Origin: Pseudomonas kairouanensis
GTDB lineage: Bacteria > Pseudomonadota > Gammaproteobacteria > Pseudomonadales > Pseudomonadaceae
DNA length: 64,000 bases
Direction of reading: 5' to 3'
Assembly: GCF_004682055.1 (NCBI RefSeq)
Contig: NZ_QUZU01000022.1
Span: 32,914 to 96,913 of the forward strand
The notes below the pieces were generated by a model, which searched no databases, had not been told where the DNA came from, and was given only the letters and a program-made list of their open reading frames with translations. Positions 60,735-64,000 of the stretch are shown one piece after another (the stretch's first letter is position 1; each line of letters opens with the position of its first letter). A program made the translations under genes and the position numbers.

Positions 60735-61717
60735 TTCATTGCTCCTTTCTGCCAGGCCAACAAGCGGTCACGCACCAGGAACAACCCGGTGATCAAGCCT
60801 GAACAGGCCAAGGCCATGATCAGCAACGCGGCGTACATATTCGCGTAGGCCGCCCAGCCCTGGGCCCATTGCAGGTACCAACCGATGCCGGATTTGACCC
60901 CCATCATTTCCGCCACCACCAGGGTGGAAAACGAAGCCCCCAACCCCATGAACAGACCCACAAACACATGGGGCAACGCGGCCGGAATCGCCACTTTGAA
61001 GATCAGGAAGCCCTGTTTGGCCCCGAGGGTGCGCGCCACGTCGTAATAGGCTTTGTCCACACTGGCAACCCCCGACCAGGTCAACACCGTGACCGGAAAC
61101 CACGTCGCCAGGGCGATCAGGAACACACTGGCGCTCCAACTGCTGGGGAACAGGAAAAAACACAGCGGCAGCAGCGCCGTGGACGGCACCGGCCCCAGGA
61201 TGCGCAACACCGGGTGCAACCAGTAGCCGATGCGCGTCGACCAGCCAATGGCTACACCGGCGATAAACCCGGTGACCGCCCCCAGCGCCACGCCCGAGCC
61301 CAGCAATAACGCCGAGTGCAACAGGCTGTCGGCCAAGCGCGCGTAGTCTTCGACATACACCGCCAGTAACGCCTGGGGCGGCGCAAAAAACGGCACCGGC
61401 AGCAGCGCGAGCTTGGCGGTGAGCAACTCCCAGATAGCCAGTAACACCGGCAACGCAATCAGCCAAGGCCCGGCCGTGCGCAGGCGCGTGCCCAGCCTGG
61501 TCACCCTGCGCCCCACCACGCTCAGCACCACGAACACGGCCGCCACGCCAACGCAGACATTGGCCAAGCCCTGGGTCATGGGCCAGTTGCGTACCGCGTT
61601 GGGCCAGTAGCTGATCAACAGTGCGACGGCCAGCCAGGCCGCCACCACTGCAGCGCCCTGCCCCCAGAACTTCAGGGATAGCGGCGGGTTAAGGGTGGAG
61701 GCTTCAGCTGAAGACAT
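60728..61717 (-). CDS. ABC transporter permease, sulfonate type (second system)
   Basis: 329 residues, longer than usual SsuC (about 260) because of an N-terminal extension with two extra hydrophobic segments (near 25-45 and 58-75). The BPD_transp_1 region follows, with the EAA-type loop YDVARTLGAKQGFLIFKVAI near 228. The start at 61717 overlaps the end of the binding-protein gene, with GGAG upstream. It forms the channel for the ATPase at 59946. Confidence 0.88.
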   Translation of the reverse strand: MSSAEASTLNPPLSLKFWGQGAAVVAAWLAVALLISYWPNAVRNWPMTQGLANVCVGVAAVFVVLSVVGRRVTRLGTRLRTAGPWLIALPVLLAIWELLTAKLALLPVPFFAPPQALLAVYVEDYARLADSLLHSALLLGSGVALGAVTGFIAGVAIGWSTRIGYWLHPVLRILGPVPSTALLPLCFFLFPSSWSASVFLIALATWFPVTVLTWSGVASVDKAYYDVARTLGAKQGFLIFKVAIPAALPHVFVGLFMGLGASFSTLVVAEMMGVKSGIGWYLQWAQGWAAYANMYAALLIMALACSGLITGLFLVRDRLLAWQKGAMKW

Positions 61718-62762
61718 CGGCGGTGATCTCCTTGGCAAACTCCACCGGGTCGGTGCCCTTGCTGATGACTTCGACGGTTTTTAGGTCGGTGACGTAGGTG
61801 GTGATTTCTTGGGTCAGCGCGGCGCCCACCGCATGGTGGCCGTGGGTGTGGTCGTGAAGAATCGCTTGCACTTCCTCCACCGAGGTATTCAGCGCATGGG
61901 CCTGGAAGCCCTTGGCGACTTCCTCCGGGTGCTGCACGGAATAGTCGTGGGCTTCCAGGATGGCCTGGGTCAGCGCCGCGACCACGCGTTTGTCTTCGCG
62001 TACCAACTTGCCGGTAACGCCGACCACGCAGCAACTGAGGTTGGCGTATTCCTCCACCAGGTTGGTGGACAGCTCCCGCGCCGTGCCGGCTTTGATCAGC
62101 CGGTACATGAACGGGTCGCTGCCGCTGATCGCCTGCACCTCACCGCGCTCCAGCGCGGTGCCGAGCAGGTCGGCCGGGTACAGGCGCCACTCCACATCGC
62201 GCACCGGGTCGACGCCGTGTTTTTTCAGCAGGATCGAGAAGAAATTGCGGTCTGGGCTGGCCATGTCGGTCACGCCGATGGCCTTGCCTTTGAGGTCTTC
62301 GAGCTTGGCGACCGTGCCGTTCACCGCACTGAGCAAGCGCAGGCAACCGCCGTGGGTGCCAGCGGTGAGCTTCACATCAAAACCCTGTTCCAACGCCTTG
62401 AGCCAACGCAACGCCATGCCCACACCTGCGTCGGCTTTGCCGGTGGCGATGGCCTCCAGCAGTACCTCGGTGGAGTTGCCGAAGTTGACCAGTTCCACAT
62501 CCAGATTGTGCTTGGTAAAAAAGCCCTGGCCGTGGGCAATGACCACCGGGGCCAGGCACACCGCATTGAGGTTCACCGCCAGCTTCAACTTGCGTGGCGC
62601 GTCGAGGCGGATGAACTCGCCCGTGCCCGTGGGTTCCTGGGCGACAGCGTGACCGGCGTGTTCATCGGCCGCGAAACCAAAGCGTGGCAGCGACAGGCTG
62701 GCCACGGTGATCCCGGCCATGCCCAACAGGCGACGGCGGGTGAGACGGGCGAAATCATCCAT
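61704..62762 (-). CDS. ABC substrate-binding protein with Tat-type signal and His-rich segment
   Basis: 352 residues. The N-terminus TRRRLLGMAGITVASLSL is a twin-arginine-type signal, so the protein may be exported folded. The rest is the SsuA/NrtA binding-protein fold (VVIAHGQGFF near 74, GKADAGVGMALRWLKAL near 110). Two His clusters stand out: DEHAGH near the mature N-terminus and HDHTHGHH near 303, suggesting metal binding. ATG at 62762 is preferred, because AGAGG lies nine bases upstream; the ATG at 62771 touches the ribosome site. It heads the operon with permease and ATPase. Substrate inferred as a sulfonate or related compound. Confidence 0.85.
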   Translation of the reverse strand: MDDFARLTRRRLLGMAGITVASLSLPRFGFAADEHAGHAVAQEPTGTGEFIRLDAPRKLKLAVNLNAVCLAPVVIAHGQGFFTKHNLDVELVNFGNSTEVLLEAIATGKADAGVGMALRWLKALEQGFDVKLTAGTHGGCLRLLSAVNGTVAKLEDLKGKAIGVTDMASPDRNFFSILLKKHGVDPVRDVEWRLYPADLLGTALERGEVQAISGSDPFMYRLIKAGTARELSTNLVEEYANLSCCVVGVTGKLVREDKRVVAALTQAILEAHDYSVQHPEEVAKGFQAHALNTSVEEVQAILHDHTHGHHAVGAALTQEITTYVTDLKTVEVISKGTDPVEFAKEITADVFS

Positions 62763-62874
62763 GCACAACATCCTCTTATAGAATCAATTCGATTATATAA
62801 ATGGACAATTATTATGAAAGAAACATATAACTCTATGGTTATGCCCGATTCGTCGAAACGCTGAAAAACCGCCC

Positions 62875-62882
62875 TAAGCTAA
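62875..62882 (+). promoter_or_regulatory. TAAGCTAA element, SsuA-like promoter region
   Basis: The 8-mer lies 75 bases before the SsuA-like start, in the 194 bp AT-rich divergent gap (62763-62956) between the two binding-protein genes. It also occurs at 4676-4683 and 5865-5872, ahead of genes of the left sulfur island. Confidence 0.4.
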
Positions 62883-62956
62883 GATCGAAAGAGTATTTAA
62901 CGAATGGTTTTTAGAACTTTATGCTCGGCACTATTTCGTTGAAGATCGAGTTCGCC

Positions 62957-63901
62957 ATGTCCATACGTCGTCCCCTCGTTGCCGTACTCGGGTTGCTGGC
63001 CTTTTCTGTCGCCGTGAGCGCCGGGGCCCAGGAAACCGTGCGCATCGGTTACCAGAAGTCCTCTACCCTGATCACCCTGCTCAAAACCCAGGGCACCCTG
63101 GAAAAAGCCCTCAAGGCCGACAATATCGACGTGAGCTGGCACGAGTTCCCCAGCGGCCTGCCGTTGCTGGAAGCGCTGAACGTGGGCAACGTGGACATCA
63201 GTGCCGACGTCGCTGACACCGTGCCGATCTTCGCCCAGGCCGCCCAGGCCAAACTCACCTACTTCGCCCAGGAAGCGCCCTCGCCTTCGGCCCAGGCCAT
63301 CGTGGTGCGCAAGGACTCGCCGATCCAGCAACTGGGCGACCTCAAAGGCAAGAAAATCGCCGTGACCAAAGCGGCGGGCACGCACTACCTGTTGATTGCC
63401 GCACTGGCCAAAGCAGGGCTGGCGTTCTCCGACATTGAACCGGCCTACCTCTCCCCTGCCGATGGCCGCGCGGCATTCGAGAACAACAAGGTGGACGCCT
63501 GGGTCACCTGGGAACCCTTCCTCACCAGCGTGCAACGTCAGCTGCCCACGCGCACCTTGGCCGATGGCGCAGGCCTGGCCAGCTACAAGCGCTATTACCT
63601 GACGGGCACGCCGTACGCCAAGGCGCATCCAGAGGTGCTGAAGGTGGTGTATGAGCAATTGGACAAGGCTGGCCAGTGGGTGAAAACCCATCCGCAGGAC
63701 GCGGCGAAAGTGCTGGGCCCGTTGTGGGGCAACCTGGATGTGGCCACGGTTGAAGCCGCCAATGCACACCGCAGCTACCAGGTGCAGCCGGTGACGGTTG
63801 ACCAGTTGGGTGAGCAGCAGAAGATTGCCGATGCGTTCTTCAAGGCGGGGTTGTTGCCCAAAGCCGTGGATGCCAAGGACGTACAGACCTGGAAGCCCTA
63901 A
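62957..63901 (+). CDS. ssuA: Aliphatic sulfonate ABC substrate-binding protein, SsuA-like
   Basis: 314 residues with a Sec signal peptide ending near SAGAQ and the SsuA fold: VRIGYQKSSTLITLLK near 28, WHEFPSGLPLLEALNVGNVD near 57, DLKGKKIAVTKAAGTHYLL near 128, DAWVTWEPF near 180. It binds aliphatic sulfonates in the periplasm. The start at 62957 gives a clean signal peptide; the frame extends 36 bases upstream without a better one. The gene is divergent from the Tat-type binding protein. Genes that usually follow ssuA (ssuD, ssuC, ssuB) would lie beyond the window edge. Confidence 0.92.
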   Translation: MSIRRPLVAVLGLLAFSVAVSAGAQETVRIGYQKSSTLITLLKTQGTLEKALKADNIDVSWHEFPSGLPLLEALNVGNVDISADVADTVPIFAQAAQAKLTYFAQEAPSPSAQAIVVRKDSPIQQLGDLKGKKIAVTKAAGTHYLLIAALAKAGLAFSDIEPAYLSPADGRAAFENNKVDAWVTWEPFLTSVQRQLPTRTLADGAGLASYKRYYLTGTPYAKAHPEVLKVVYEQLDKAGQWVKTHPQDAAKVLGPLWGNLDVATVEAANAHRSYQVQPVTVDQLGEQQKIADAFFKAGLLPKAVDAKDVQTWKP

Positions 63902-63935
63902 AGGCTGCTGAGCACTCAAGACCTGTGAGGGCTAA

Positions 63936-64000
63936 ATGTGGGAGGGGGCTTGCTCCCGATGGCGGTGGGTCAGGTACAGATGAGCTGACTGATCCACCGC
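63936..64000. repeat. REPIN-like element cut by the window edge
   Basis: Left arm TGTGGGAGGGGGCTTGCTCC followed by spacer; the right arm would lie beyond 64000. It starts 35 bases after the ssuA-like stop. Confidence 0.8.

Noticed and set aside
1..64000. CRISPR arrays, tRNA or rRNA genes, insertion sequences, prophage or toxin-antitoxin genes
   Set aside because: None seen. The only repeated DNA is the REPIN-like family and short regulatory motifs; no transposase, integrase or Cas gene is present.

Overview
The window looks like a chromosomal segment of a Pseudomonas of the P. fluorescens group. The evidence is high GC with G/C-ending codons, dense short operons with ATGA overlaps, many LysR and TonB-dependent systems, and paired inverted REP elements (REPIN-like, arms around GGGAGCGGGCTTGCTCGCGA and GGGAGGGGGCTTGCTCCCGA) in nine intergenic gaps. 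I see no rRNA, tRNA, CRISPR, insertion sequence, prophage or plasmid gene. Every gap over about 100 bases has been inspected. Functions are read from motifs and recalled families, not from database searches.

Left block (1-19031). A cut glutaminase gene is followed by an organosulfur-scavenging island. It holds an SsuBC-type ABC transporter, an SsuD-like flavin monooxygenase, a class II aldolase, and a LysR regulator divergent from a Gln-type thiol dioxygenase (3-mercaptopropionate dioxygenase type). A four-domain rhodanese, a TauD-type dioxygenase and a TonB-dependent receptor follow. Next come an AprA-like flavoprotein with a 2x[4Fe-4S] AprB-like ferredoxin, a sulfonate-type binding protein, a DszA/NtaA-type monooxygenase, a CPAC redoxin, an SfnB/DszC-like flavoprotein and a 2-hydroxyacid dehydrogenase. 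Together they suggest outer- and inner-membrane uptake of an organosulfur compound, oxygenolytic C-S cleavage, and handling of the released sulfur. The substrate is unknown.

Phosphate block (19167-28012). A minus-strand operon encodes a TonB receptor, a beta-propeller phytase and its own ExbB-ExbD-TonB. Divergent from it is a two-gene operon of a membrane protein with a degenerate GGDEF domain and an AraC regulator. A Pho-box-like double repeat faces each operon, so both are probably induced by phosphate starvation.

Middle block (27999-39052). Ordinary metabolic and regulatory genes: two LysR regulators, a YcaC-like hydrolase, a YtcJ-like amidohydrolase with a membrane-anchored ABM protein, a zinc alcohol dehydrogenase, an alpha/beta hydrolase, DoxX, a metallo-beta-lactamase-fold enzyme, an MFS exporter and a quinone oxidoreductase.

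Exopolysaccharide block (39065-59707). An 18-gene minus-strand locus runs from wzb and wzc through wzx, a wzy-like polymerase, pyruvyl- and acetyl-transferases, an odd nitroreductase, a GT2 enzyme, gmd-fcl-wcaI-gmm-manC, then a gfcA-like gene, wza and yjbF/G/H. It predicts a fucose-containing, colanic-acid-like Wzx/Wzy polymer. No priming glycosyltransferase and no full phosphomannomutase gene are present. Divergent from wzb are two small coupled genes, the first resembling an isolated C-terminal domain of phosphomannomutase, and a degenerate PAP2-like membrane protein.

Right block (59946-64000). A second sulfonate-type ABC transporter (ATPase, permease, Tat-type binding protein) lies divergent from an SsuA-like binding protein. 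The 8-mer TAAGCTAA in its promoter region also occurs in two promoter regions of the left island, suggesting shared regulation.
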